Shown: positions 9,526-18,255 of the stretch, one piece after another
How positions within the stretch are numbered: the stretch's first letter is position 1
Layout: each line of letters begins with the position of its first letter
NCBI GenBank assembly: GCA_029834535.1
Contig: JAQMWT010000559.1
Location: 1 to 56,465, forward strand
Reading direction: 5' to 3'
DNA length: 56,465 nt
From: Chrysophaeum taylorii
Taxonomy: Eukaryota; Sar; Pelagophyceae; Pelagomonadales; Pelagomonadaceae
Notes under the pieces: generated by a model
Database searches by the model: none
Seen by the model: only the letters and a program-made list of their open reading frames with translations
What the model was told of the DNA's origin: nothing
Made by a program: the position numbers and the translations under genes

Positions 9526-10972
9526 TTGCGTTTCCAAGACAACTCAACCAAGGTGAGCTTGCAAATTGAGGTGCTTCGCAGGCATATGACAAGTCCATAC
9601 GTGGACGCGTTATTCTGCTTCGATTCATATGAAGCTTACACCCGGAATGCTCCGGAGTACAACCCACTTCTTGAAGAAGAAGTTGATATCATCTTCGCTC
9701 AATGGAAAGCTGAACAAGTAAACGATTTAAACTTACCGGATGAAGATGCCCTGCCTGATCAACTTAAAACTTGGCACGTCAACTCATCACATCAACTGTC
9801 AGTTGATGTCCGTAATAATCTCGAACGACTTTACTACAAAGAGTCATACAATCTCGTTCGTCCCGAATTAAATGAGGATGTTAAACGTGCCCTCAATTTA
9901 TTAGATACCCGACTAAAAATCAATTGTGTATGATTCATCTCTAACTAACATATCCTTTACAGGTCTCTCTAATACCGACCGGATCAAACACTGCGAAACT
10001 TATGCTGGTTTCTTGTACACATTTTTTAATCTGGAATCACAAGACAAACCCACACTCGCTATGTGGTCTCAGTTAAAGAAGATATATGCACTTACTGCAC
10101 ATCCTAATAAACTACGTGCAGTAATGCTTTTACCTTACCATTACTATGAGACAGTGTCTTGTACAGATGTCACTGAGCTTGAATCTCAGTTTAATCGAAT
10201 GTCTTTAAATGTTAATTGGTATGCCCATGTATTTGTCGAACAACTCCTTGCTTTCCAATCTCAGGCAAAGCAATTGAATAATGATGAAGCATCAATCCAA
10301 TTTAATGATTCCATAATCACTCTTAAAGCTCACGAGGAGATCTACCGTCTATATGCTAGTCCCTCGGATCACGAGCGCTATTCTCAATCTTTATTGGAAT
10401 GGTGTAAACTATAATAGACACGCTCTAGTAACAACTCGAGTCACGATCCCGAATTGTTAAAGCTAGTTGATCCTAACGACGTTCGTCCACTATTGGACTT
10501 CTTGTTAAAGATATATAATGAGACAAAGTTTTCTTCTAACCGACGCTTGGATAAACCCGCTTCTTGGATCCCTTACATCCCTGGTACTACCGCTACCAAG
10601 CCACCTAAGGTATTATTGATGGACACTATTCATCAATCCCACGATTCTCCAAACAACGCTTACTCGTTGTTTGCTACTGTAGCTGGACAGTCTGGCTTCA
10701 ACGCTCGTAAGCTTCGTAATGCAAAAGATAAAGCATCGACAATTTTACCTCGTGACACGTCGTACTATCGTCCACCCTCAAATTATAACGTCAAAGGTGC
10801 CAGCTTCGATCGTCCTGTCTACTCACCCTCCCCTTACCGTAATGCACGCTCTAATATGTCTCTTATGGACCGGGCTACTTATCAAGTTGATCGTCTTCGC
10901 CACCTGTTTGGTAAACTACAGGAAGCGAATCCCAACCCCTCTACCGACTCTAAATGGTACAGGAGGAAATGA
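9526..10972 (+). pseudogene. gag of the copia-DNMT family (degraded)
   Basis: Three frames (9526-9933, 9926-10414, 10454-10972) of one alpha-helical structural protein, separated by a phase shift near 9930 and by two consecutive stops (TAA TAG) at 10412-10417. The C-terminal part shares FNARKLRNAKDK, SYYR and DRPVY with the minus-strand copy at 26754-27267 (FNARRLRNSKD, SYYR, DRPVY), which establishes homology. No CCHC zinc knuckle is visible. The 3' end overlaps the protease frame by 19 bases in another phase, probably because of one indel, since in the other copy gag and protease are in phase once a small insertion is removed. Confidence 0.65.
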
Positions 10973-12186
10973 AAAGCTTACTGAGTACCCTCTGGACAAC
11001 CGCTTCTCAAGCTTCGACACAGTCCTTAGATCCTGACGAAGCCACCCAAGTTCATCTCTACTTATCTCGAGTTGATACTATGTCCAATACCATAATAAAC
11101 CTCTTAGAAGCCGATAAGGAATCTCATGTTTCAGAAGAAAAGTATCAAGCTGAAACATCTGCTCCTGAAGCGTCCCCCAGTGATGCGGAGCAGAGGGGGA
11201 CTGCTGATACAGAGAAAAAGTTCCACACTTTTCTGTCCATTAAAGATGATGAAATCGATAACATCCCTCAGCCGCTATTGCAGCACATAAATGCTAAAGC
11301 TCAGAATGCTATCGTTCGTCGTCAAGCTCGGGGAACTTCCTCGCACTCTGAGCTCCCCAATAATCTACCCAACGAAGATAATGAAGATGGCACAGATCCC
11401 CCTGTGTTGCTACCAAAATTAAACACTGGTTTTACACTCGTCGTTGTGCCTTCCGAACAAACGCAAAGTTTCATGACACAGTACGTGTTTGGTCAAAGCT
11501 CAACACATGCCTGTTATGCAACAATGCTTAAACTGTACAACGAGTACAATTTGCCGCTAATGACTACGCCAGGATATGCTGACACATGTGCTTCTCAACA
11601 TGTAATTAACTTTAAACGTTATGCTGATCCTATCCACATCGTAAAGCTACCCGAGTCCTTATCACCTGCTATCCAGACTGCTACGGATACGCAGAGTATC
11701 ACACATGCTATGATTATAAGGACTGTCATTCCCGCTCTCCCAAAGCATCCAAATGTGGGATATGTAAAGCTAGACGTTGCGCTTTTTCTACCCAAGCAAA
11801 ACGACCATAACGATCCCGATCTGCACATCATCAGTATGACTCAATGGGGAGAAGATAAACTTGGTATACATCTTTATGGAGTTGAATTTAAAGGACAATT
11901 ATCTATCCAGAGTAAAATTGATGATAATGTCAAGATTACTTTGTTTAGACTCAATAACCTGTTGCCTACTATACCAATTTATTCGCTACAACAAGCAAAA
12001 GCGCGTGAAATGGAACTTCGCTCACTACAGTTCAGACTATGTGCTTTTAATGAACAACGCGAAATGCTTAAACTATATTCCACCCTCATGGAACGCGCAA
12101 TTTACGTCCCATGGCTTAAAACCATCCCGGAGTCAATGCATTCGCAGCTGCCTTACATACGCAAGCAGTTCTCACCTCCCGTATGA
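10954..12186 (+). CDS. Aspartic-protease-like domain of the copia polyprotein
   Basis: A 410-residue frame. Near 11581-11595 it reads YADTCASQHV, placed like the copia protease active site (normally D-S/T-G-A-S-x-H). Both copies here have Cys in place of the Gly (DTCAS here, DSCAS at about 26120-26134). Residues after it (THAMIIRTVIPALPKHPNVGYVKLDVALFL) correspond to the protease fold and match the minus copy (GIGYVKLDYALFL). A long tail of about 130 residues (ELRSLQFRLCAFNE) is shared as well. The frame ends in a TGA at 12184-12186, and the same phase then stays open into the DNMT domain. Confidence 0.65.
   Translation: MVQEEMKSLLSTLWTTASQASTQSLDPDEATQVHLYLSRVDTMSNTIINLLEADKESHVSEEKYQAETSAPEASPSDAEQRGTADTEKKFHTFLSIKDDEIDNIPQPLLQHINAKAQNAIVRRQARGTSSHSELPNNLPNEDNEDGTDPPVLLPKLNTGFTLVVVPSEQTQSFMTQYVFGQSSTHACYATMLKLYNEYNLPLMTTPGYADTCASQHVINFKRYADPIHIVKLPESLSPAIQTATDTQSITHAMIIRTVIPALPKHPNVGYVKLDVALFLPKQNDHNDPDLHIISMTQWGEDKLGIHLYGVEFKGQLSIQSKIDDNVKITLFRLNNLLPTIPIYSLQQAKAREMELRSLQFRLCAFNEQREMLKLYSTLMERAIYVPWLKTIPESMHSQLPYIRKQFSPPV
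12184..12186 (+). promoter_or_regulatory. In-phase UGA between protease and DNMT (candidate readthrough stop)
   Basis: GTA TGA CGC: the stop is followed by C, and the phase is open on both sides. The minus-strand copy has its stop at the same alignment position (25539-25541, ACC TGA CTA). There is no ATG between this stop and the first DNMT motif here, so separate initiation would lose motif I. Confidence 0.5.
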
Positions 12187-12204
12187 CGCAAGGTTACCAC
12201 ACGT

Positions 12205-13043
12205 TTGCTCCACACAGTAACTTCGTCTCCTAGCGCACGAACACCTACTGTAACTCTACTTTGCTCTGGGATCTCCACTCCTGCATTCTTGGCTTGCGCT
12301 TCTAATGACTTGCAAATCAACATCAACATTAAAGTTCTTGTTGAGAGCGACGACAATATCACGCACATGCTACGAAGACGTTTTGGTAATTCCATCGAAG
12401 TTATCCCATCCCTACCTAAGTTTCTGACATATCTCCATCGAGCATCGGACGCTGAACGTGCACGATATTACACCGATATAGTGGAATTGACATCACCATG
12501 CACAAATCGCAACATAATCAATGGGAGATCCATTTCCACCTTCGAGCGTGATATGGATGATTCCTTGTTTCCAAGTGCTCTAAGTGTGCTTGAGCTTTTA
12601 AAGCCGCTTGTTCTTTTCATGGAAATGACACCACCACACTCCGCATCGTATGAAGAGCATATACGAGTTGCCAATCTCATATTCTCAACGATGCATTATA
12701 CGGTGGATATATGTGACCGATTTCCGTGCTATCTGTGTGGAGATTATCAAGCCAGAGAAAGATGGATCCTCGTTGCACGCAAATATAACACTGGCCATCT
12801 TGATCTGCTTTCCTGGCCTAACAAACCAGTCACTTCCTTTCTGGATATTGCAGACCACGCTAACTCCATCAGTCGCAAGTTAATAGTCGACGAACCTTGG
12901 ACGCAAATCTTTCCCGACATACCACTCGTGTCCACACCTAAAACCTACAACATCGTTAGTCGTACAGGATCCGTGCGCTTAACTGTGACTGAGCTTGAAA
13001 CTTTAACTATGCTGTTCCTTCGTCTGCTAACTAAAATAACTTC
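12205..13043 (+). CDS. Cytosine-C5 DNA methyltransferase domain of copia-type element
   Basis: Counting from 12205: motif I LLCSGISTPAFLA (residues 18-30), the acidic residue of motif II in VLVESDD (E48), motif IV TSPCTNRN with the presumed catalytic Cys99 (codon 12499-12501), motif VI FMEMTPPH (E140), and motif VIII DYQARERWILVARK (Q182, R184, R186). Spacings C99-E140 and E140-R184 (41 and 44) are close to M.HhaI. The family transfers methyl groups from SAM to C5 of cytosine. There is no ATG at the start, so it is probably made as part of the polyprotein through the upstream UGA. The frame is free of stops but loses its C-terminus to the LINE derivative at 13027. Activity is unproven. Confidence 0.78.
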
Positions 13044-13389
13044 AGACCTCTCCCGAGCATGGGAGCCAGGCCGGACCGACAGGTGCCAGTCCGGAATCAC
13101 GGGCCTGTAGACGAGGAGCGCCGAAAGGTCGGTCGGCGGAGAGTGACCATCAAGCTTGTCGCCATGCGACGAGGAGACCGCGATGTGACTGACAACCAAC
13201 TCGTCGATAACCTTCCGTCTTCGCCCCCCGGCCATACCCCGTCCCACTGCGAACGTTCCGGCTGCCAACCGGCCCGCCCGGGAGGCGAATAGGTGCCAAC
13301 CTACGCCGGGAGGCCGGATGCCCTCGCAAGGCTCAGGATTCATGAGGCACCGTCCTCCATCGCAACCGCAGTCGGCGATCAGGGTAAGG
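13027..13389 (-). mobile_element. Short LINE derivative A
   Basis: A 363-bp element, 3' tail at left (CTAACTAAAATAACTTCAG), 5' end at right (GATCAGGGTAAGG). It is nearly identical to copies B (17893-18255) and C (23687-24057) and shares its last ~60 bp and first ~25 bp with the full LINE at 28534-32009. It has no coding sequence. No target duplication is visible, unlike copies C, D and E. Confidence 0.8.
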
Positions 13390-13560
13390 GTAGTGTACAA
13401 AATGTTATAACAAAACCGATATGCCGGGTACACCCCTTGTACTCATCATATGCACTGAAGATGAGCTTAAAACGGACAGGATACGACAAATTATTGAGGA
13501 TCATCTCGCGTCTGAGCAACATGCATCGCACTGCTTCGATGTACCGCGCCCTTCTTTCTG
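13390..13560 (+). other. Remnant between LINE derivative A and the coiled-coil ORF
   Basis: Short frames in shifting phase, including a peptide CTEDELKTDRIRQIIEDHL. This is probably the damaged N-terminal part of the coiled-coil protein. No independent gene. Confidence 0.35.
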
Positions 13561-14838
13561 TTGATTTGTGTGATGTGTAACTTGTCGAATCACGGGATAG
13601 CGTTAATTCGCAATAATCAGCACCCCTTCCAACTCTCTTGCTATAATGATCCAGCTGCCCACATAAGAGCTATAATCCTCCGCCTTGGAAAGTCCATTGC
13701 TATTAACAAGCTGCTCAAAGAGGCGCTCATGCAGATTGCAACATCCCTTAACGTTGATGCTTCTAAAATTCTCGTAAACCCTGACGCTCACGCCCCGCTT
13801 TTACTTCAGGTGCCCTTCATTTCGAATGTAAATCTTGAGATCCTTGTAGCAGCTTGGTCTTTGCTACAGTCCGTTGAAGATAAAACCGGTGTAGTTACCA
13901 ATCCTGAGGAGTTACTTAATGTGCTCATCGAACGCTTTGTTAACGATGTTTCTCATCAACTTGACGCAACTTCTTCCGAGACGGTACCGCCGATGCTTAA
14001 CTACTTTCGCCAACTTTCACCTGATCAACAATTAGCATTTAAAAACGTGTTAATCCAAGTTGGCTACCCATCCCACATAATTGATACCTTCTCTGATAAT
14101 ACCTCTTCTGAAGGTGTGTCACCAGTGCCGATCGATAATCCACCCGCTGAGCCCACGCCAGATAAAGCTAACGACGATATGGCTGAATCTTTACACCAAT
14201 TAAAAGAAGAGATTCGGTCTTTATCTTTACGTGTCACTAACACCGAACAGCAATTGATGGCACGAGAACATCAATCGCTTGCACTGACTTCTCTCACACA
14301 GATGCAAGAGACCTACGAAACACTAAATACTCTAGTGACCGAGAACATCAAACATGTTTCTTTGTTAGATAACATATTGTCAAGTCTTCAAATTCATCAG
14401 AACACCATAATCCCGACCTCTGCAGTGTTTATCCATATCATTTCTCGGTCGCTTATCTCGTCTATTGGACAGTTCCCTCCAGATACGTATAATGAGGCAC
14501 AGCGAGTTCTAATCGACGCAGCTGCTCACAGCCTCCACACAGCTATGTCTGATGCACATGATCGTGTTATTCCTGCATTGGATCTACACGCTCTTACACC
14601 AGATGCTGCTATGTCCTTCCTCTCGTCTGTTATGTCACCCTTGGTCACCTTGAGTGATGCAATGACTACGCACAACACCAACACTGCTAACGACCTATCC
14701 TCCGATGATCATAATTCGTCTTCTCCAGAGTTAAAGGAACTGGACGATAATAGCGAGGATGAATTGGACCACACATCTGATGTTGTGGATACCGATACCG
14801 CTTCTTTACGCAACATCACAACACGCTCGACATCATAA
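13561..14838 (+). CDS. C-terminal coiled-coil protein of the copia-DNMT family
   Basis: A 425-residue frame, last before the purine tract and the 3' LTR; the first ATG is at 13573. It is alpha-helical, with a heptad-rich stretch around residues 205-270 (LHQLKEEIRSLSLRV, then TEQQL) and an acidic, Asp/Ser-rich tail. A related coiled-coil frame lies at 18256-18654 (minus strand), downstream of RNase H in the long copy, so it seems to be a shared extra protein at the 3' end. I recognise no known family. Such a position is used by some retroelements for envelope-like or extra structural proteins, but no signal peptide or membrane span is visible. Confidence 0.55.
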   Translation: MICVMCNLSNHGIALIRNNQHPFQLSCYNDPAAHIRAIILRLGKSIAINKLLKEALMQIATSLNVDASKILVNPDAHAPLLLQVPFISNVNLEILVAAWSLLQSVEDKTGVVTNPEELLNVLIERFVNDVSHQLDATSSETVPPMLNYFRQLSPDQQLAFKNVLIQVGYPSHIIDTFSDNTSSEGVSPVPIDNPPAEPTPDKANDDMAESLHQLKEEIRSLSLRVTNTEQQLMAREHQSLALTSLTQMQETYETLNTLVTENIKHVSLLDNILSSLQIHQNTIIPTSAVFIHIISRSLISSIGQFPPDTYNEAQRVLIDAAAHSLHTAMSDAHDRVIPALDLHALTPDAAMSFLSSVMSPLVTLSDAMTTHNTNTANDLSSDDHNSSSPELKELDDNSEDELDHTSDVVDTDTASLRNITTRSTS

Positions 14839-14948
14839 TTAATTTGTCCTGTTTTGTTGTTGTTTGTTCCATTGTTCACTGTTCTCATGTATATTGCACA
14901 AGTTCCGCCTCAAGAACGTCTGAAATGCACAAACCATTTTCACACGTT

Positions 14949-14955
14949 GAGGGGG
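14949..14955 (+). other. Polypurine tract (GAGGGGG)
   Basis: Lies immediately upstream of the 3' LTR, the expected place for plus-strand priming. The related inverted LTR at 34626-35044 keeps the same tract. Confidence 0.75.
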
Positions 14956-15350
14956 TCCAGAGAGCTACACTATTATGTGTGCGACACTGGAACATCACAC
15001 ACCAATCTCTACAAGAGGGTTTTCTCTCCGTAATACGGCTTTCCCTCCTTCCTTCCTTCCCCTTCCGCAATTATATTTTTCATGACTATGAAGAACCCAG
15101 TCTGAAGCTCTTTTCCAACATGGAGTAGGCCTCCAGGTGCGTACCGTCAGGTACGGGGTTTTCTGTTTAATTAACAGAGGCTTCGTTCCTCGTTGTCAGT
15201 GTAAACGCTTCTATGGGACCTAGTGTCCTTAAGGAGTTGGGGCTTAAATCCCTACCTTGTGTAGTAGCATGTGGCAAGCGGAATGGTCTGTACACGCCTA
15301 AGACTGCACGCAGTCTCTACCATGTACCCGGAGAGGGTCAAATCTCTCTA
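14956..15350 (+). repeat. 3' LTR of the plus-strand copia element
   Basis: Begins TCCAGAGAG, ends CTCTCTA, same length as 8568-8962 with roughly 14 substitutions. It is followed by GGATC, the target duplication. Confidence 0.88.
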
Positions 15351-15539
15351 GGATCAAGGTATACGCGAATCCAATCTTTCGCTAAGTCCTCAGGTAACCA
15401 GAGTGCCTTGGAGACGGAATTGATGTCGTCCGCAATGTCCAAGAAACACTTGGGGTGCTGGTTGGGCCAGGAAAGCATATCAATGCAACCTGTGTTATAT
15501 CTGCGAGCAGCACAAATCCATCTTGCTCTAGATTGATAA
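15351..15539 (-). pseudogene. Retrotransposon DNMT fragment (split gene, second piece)
   Basis: The minus-strand sequence encodes RARWICAARRYNTG and then SWPNQHPKCFLDIADD-type residues, matching the end of motif VIII and the following region of the copia DNMT (compare RYNTG and SWPNQHPKRFLD at 24880-24970). It is bounded on the right by LINE derivative E and on the left by the 3' LTR of the plus-strand copia element; the gene resumes at 8567. The phase is continuous across both insertions when they and one target duplicate are taken out. Confidence 0.75.
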
Positions 15540-15938
15540 CTAAACTAACTTCAGACCTCTCCCAAGCATGGGAGCCAGGCCGGACCGGCAGGAGCCGGTA
15601 CGGAATCACAGAGGAAAATCACGCAGTTGGGGCAGAGGCGAGGGACGAGGACGGACTTGTTGATGGTGGACCGTCACTGCGCGCGGTCTTGTGCGAGGTC
15701 GTGCAAAAGCGTCGCAGGCCGCGGACGTGTTGGTCCACGAACAATCGACCTGTCCGTCGCGTTCTGCCCAACCGAGCGAACCCCATCCCAGCGCGGACTT
15801 TCCGGGTGCTAACCGGCCAGCCCGGGAGGCGAGCAGGCACCGTCTCACTCCGGGACGGCCGGGGACGCCGCAGGGAGCAAGCGTGTTAGGCGCCGTCCTC
15901 CATCGCAAACAACGGTTAGCGATCGCAGGGTTAGGGTC
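15540..15938 (-). mobile_element. Internally deleted LINE copy E
   Basis: A 399-bp copy of the 28534-32009 LINE. It keeps the 3' end (about 170 bp, ending within the RT C-terminal codons near the equivalent of 28700) fused directly to the 5' end (from the equivalent of about 31785), so about 3.1 kb is missing. Target duplication AGATTGATA is at 15531-15539 and 15939-15947. Confidence 0.85.
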
Positions 15939-16319
15939 AGATTGATAGTCGCCACAAATATAGGTTGGAAATCGGTCGACCACATCAACTGTATAGTGAA
16001 GTGTGGCGTGGATGAGGTTAGCCACTGAAATGTGATCCCGGTGGACCTGCTTGTGGGGAGGCGTCATCTCCGCTAGCAGAACCAGAGGTTTGAGTAAGCT
16101 GATGACAGCGAGCATACTATCAAATAGAGCATCGTCAAGTAGACTAACCAAATCGGATGTCTTGGTGCTCTTTAGCAGATTCCGATTGGCACAAGGAGGG
16201 GTAAGTTCGATGATGTCACAATATAGCTTCCGTCTTTCTTCTTCGGAAATTGAGTGAAGGTGGTTAATGAAAGAGGGAATGGATTGAAAAATGACAACAT
16301 CAGGGAATCGTTTACGTAA
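15939..16319 (-). pseudogene. Retrotransposon DNMT fragment with the catalytic motif (split gene)
   Basis: Minus-strand frame carrying MLRKRFPDVVIF, then motif IV ELTPPCANRN (catalytic Cys codon 16191-16193), motif VI LLAEMTPPH and the start of motif VIII CGDYQS. This is the least changed motif IV in the window (PPC). The piece is continuous with 17774-17892 (motif I) once the Helitron-like fragment is removed, and with 15351-15539 once LINE copy E is removed. Confidence 0.8.
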
Positions 16320-16324
16320 CACAA

Positions 16325-16680
16325 GTGCAGACCAGTAAGTTCACCTAGTCCCAATCTCTAACCCCAGTAAGTTCACCTGTTCCCGTTGAGTTCACCTAGT
16401 CCCAATCTCTAACCTCAGTAAATTCGGCGTAAACCCACTCGTGCTCACATCCACTCACCCCACTCTCACTTGAACTCGTCGCTCTCACCCCCGCCAATCT
16501 AAGCTGCTTTGATCCGCACACGCCGCTAACCTTTGAGTTTACTCTAAAAACCCCAGTAAGTTCACTTGGTCCCAGTAAGTTCGCCTGGTCACTAAAGTTC
16601 ACCTAGTCCCAATCTCCAACCTCCGTAAGTTCACCTGGTTCCAGTAAGTTCACCTGGCCCCAGTAAGTTCACCTACAGTG
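16325..16680. repeat. Minisatellite of Helitron-like fragment 3
   Basis: Same degenerate CCAGTAAGTTCACCTGG units as at 6665-7080, again at the 3' side of a helicase fragment. Confidence 0.8.
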
Positions 16681-16689
16681 CGCGTGTAG

Positions 16690-17262
16690 ACGCCGGGAGG
16701 GGGCTTATCGGTATTGCGCAGCACGTGTGGGGTAGGGTGGAGTCGTCGACTCAGAAGAGCATATCCTCGGGGTTGCCGATCGACAGAGAGCCATGTAGAG
16801 CTGGACGTGACAGAAGACGGGCTTGGGCAAGAGGACGCCGACCTCGCGGGGCGTCTGACCCTGGCTCTTGTTGATCGTTTGGCGTCTGCGGGCCTTAAGG
16901 GATACAGGTTGGAGGAGCCTCGGTGACACGACACGATCGATCATGTATCTGGTACCGTTGCAGTGGCCGTGCGACGGGTCGAGGTTGCGAAGACTTTAAG
17001 CTCGCGCTCAAAGTCAGCATGCCGTTGGTTGTCAGGGAGTCGAAAACTCGACTGTAAAGAGCGAGGCGTCGTCTTCCGACCCAGCCTAGTCAGCCGAAAA
17101 GAACTCCGACGCCTCGTCTCCGGGAAAGGCCGCGGTCATGCGCGCGTTGTCAGCATCGACAACATCGTTTCGACGGGGCGTGAGAATGGCGCGCTGAAAG
17201 AGCCGCCGCGGGTCGTGGAAATAGTCTGCGAGGTCGCCGTAGACGGCTTCGAGGATCAATGG
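16690..17262 (-). pseudogene. Helitron-type helicase C-terminal fragment, copy 3
   Basis: Minus-strand peptides NKSQGQTPREVGVLLPKPVF and QLYMALCR in one phase and the Ser/Arg-rich shadow in another. Upstream DNA still encodes the GDLADYF and RAILTPRR segments. The Leu-Tyr-Val-Ala-Leu-Ser-Arg box is changed to LYMALCR. Frameshifts exclude a functional helicase. Confidence 0.7.
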
Positions 17263-17612
17263 CTGGCTCGCGGGCCTACCTGATCCTTACCCTGAATCGG
17301 GGGACAAGCAAACAGCGCATCGCTGCGCGAACCAGGGTGGCAAGCGGCTGCGCCAACTTCACAGAGGCAAAGGCGGCCCAAACTCGCCGCATCTACCGTG
17401 AGTGGGGGATCGCCAGCGCATTAGGCCGGGCTCGCTGTGCCCTCACCTCCCTCACCCATGTCGCCGCCTCGGGGAACCCCACCCAGGCCGCCCGATCCCA
17501 GCAGGACGTCACCCTTCGTCGCACATACGTCCGGCGGCAGCATGCGTACGACCTACGGGCGGAGCCCGTCCTCTCTTCGCCTGCCCCACGACTCGGCGAT
17601 GACCCCGACTAG
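17259..17612 (+). CDS. Conserved Ala/Arg-rich open frame, copy 2
   Basis: 117 residues, sharing FTEAKAAQTRRIYREWGIA and RRTYVRRQHAYDLR with 7671-7979. It includes an extra N-terminal segment (KQRIAARTRVASGC). Function unknown; coding status uncertain as for the first copy. Confidence 0.25.
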   Translation: MAGSRAYLILTLNRGTSKQRIAARTRVASGCANFTEAKAAQTRRIYREWGIASALGRARCALTSLTHVAASGNPTQAARSQQDVTLRRTYVRRQHAYDLRAEPVLSSPAPRLGDDPD

Positions 17613-17773
17613 GTCCCGCGTACTTATCTCCGCCCGTCAGGCACATCCCTCCTACCCCACACACCCACCCACATCCTTCATGCTCCCCACACACACACCC
17701 CTCTTAGCAGTCGACATTTAAAGACAAACAAACAAACAGACAAACAGACAAACATCTGTCGATTAGTAGTAAG

Positions 17774-17892
17774 GATGCGCACAAGAGTATCATCAGACTC
17801 GACAGTAACTTTGACATTGATGTTCAAGACGAAGTCATCATTGGCTTGTGACAAAAACGCAGGGGTTGATAGCCCAGAACATAATAACATAA
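17774..17892 (-). pseudogene. Retrotransposon DNMT fragment with motif I (split gene, first piece)
   Basis: The minus strand reads MLLCSGLSTPAFLSQANDD and then VTVESDDTLVRI, the SAM-binding motif I and motif II region. The Helitron-like fragment interrupts it before LRKRF at 16319. The upstream (protease) side is cut by LINE derivative B. Confidence 0.78.
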
Positions 17893-18255
17893 CCCTTACC
17901 CTGATCGCCGACTGCGGTTGCGATGGAGGACGGTGCCTCATGAATCCTGAGCCTTGCGAGGGCATCCGCCCTCCCGGCGTAGGTTGGCACCTATTCGCCT
18001 CCCGGGCGGGCCGGTTGGCAGCCGGAACGTTCGCAGTGGGACGGGGTATGGCCGGGGGGCGAAGACGGAAGGTTATCGACGAGTTGGTTGTCAGTCACAT
18101 CGCGGTCTCCTCGTCGCATAGCGACAAGCTTGATGGTCACTCTCCGCCGACCGACCTTTCGGCGCTCCTCGTCTACAGGCCCGTGATTCCGGACTGGCAC
18201 CTGTCGGTCCGGCCTGGCTCCCATGCTCGGGAGAGGTCTGAAGTTAGTTAGTTAG
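17893..18255 (+). mobile_element. Short LINE derivative B
   Basis: A 363-bp copy in plus orientation ending GTTAGTTAGTTAG. It is nearly identical to A and C. It lies between the coiled-coil frame (18256-18654) and a DNMT motif I (17892), which are not neighbours in the intact gene order, and has no visible target duplication. Confidence 0.8.

Larger units (their letters stand above)
8568..15350 (+). mobile_element. Copia-type LTR retrotransposon encoding a DNMT, internally deleted
   Basis: Two 395-bp LTRs (about 96% identical by eye) flank gag, protease, DNMT and a coiled-coil ORF. The 5-bp target duplication GGATC is at 8563-8567 and 15351-15355. It has a half-tRNA type PBS at 8963-8976 and a purine tract at 14949-14955. 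Integrase, RT and RNase H are missing; a LINE derivative (13027-13389) lies where they should be. It inserted into the DNMT gene of another copy of the same family. It is non-autonomous as it stands. Confidence 0.88.
16320..17773 (-). mobile_element. Helitron-like fragment 3, inserted in a DNMT gene
   Basis: It starts CACAAGTGCAGACC (3' end on the minus strand) and ends near CGATTAGTAGTAAG (5' end), with the minisatellite, helicase fragment, conserved plus-strand ORF and C-rich unit between. The 5' terminus resembles that of fragment 4 (CTTACTAATAATCGGCAAATG). It splits the DNMT gene between the codons after ESDD and those for LRKRF. No clear target duplication is visible, as expected for Helitrons, although a canonical CTRR end is not obvious. 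Confidence 0.65.

Noticed and set aside
13059..13292. Arg/Pro-rich frames repeated at 13059, 17991 and 23722
   Set aside because: They are the same non-coding LINE derivative (A, B, C) read in each copy; conservation reflects recent copying.
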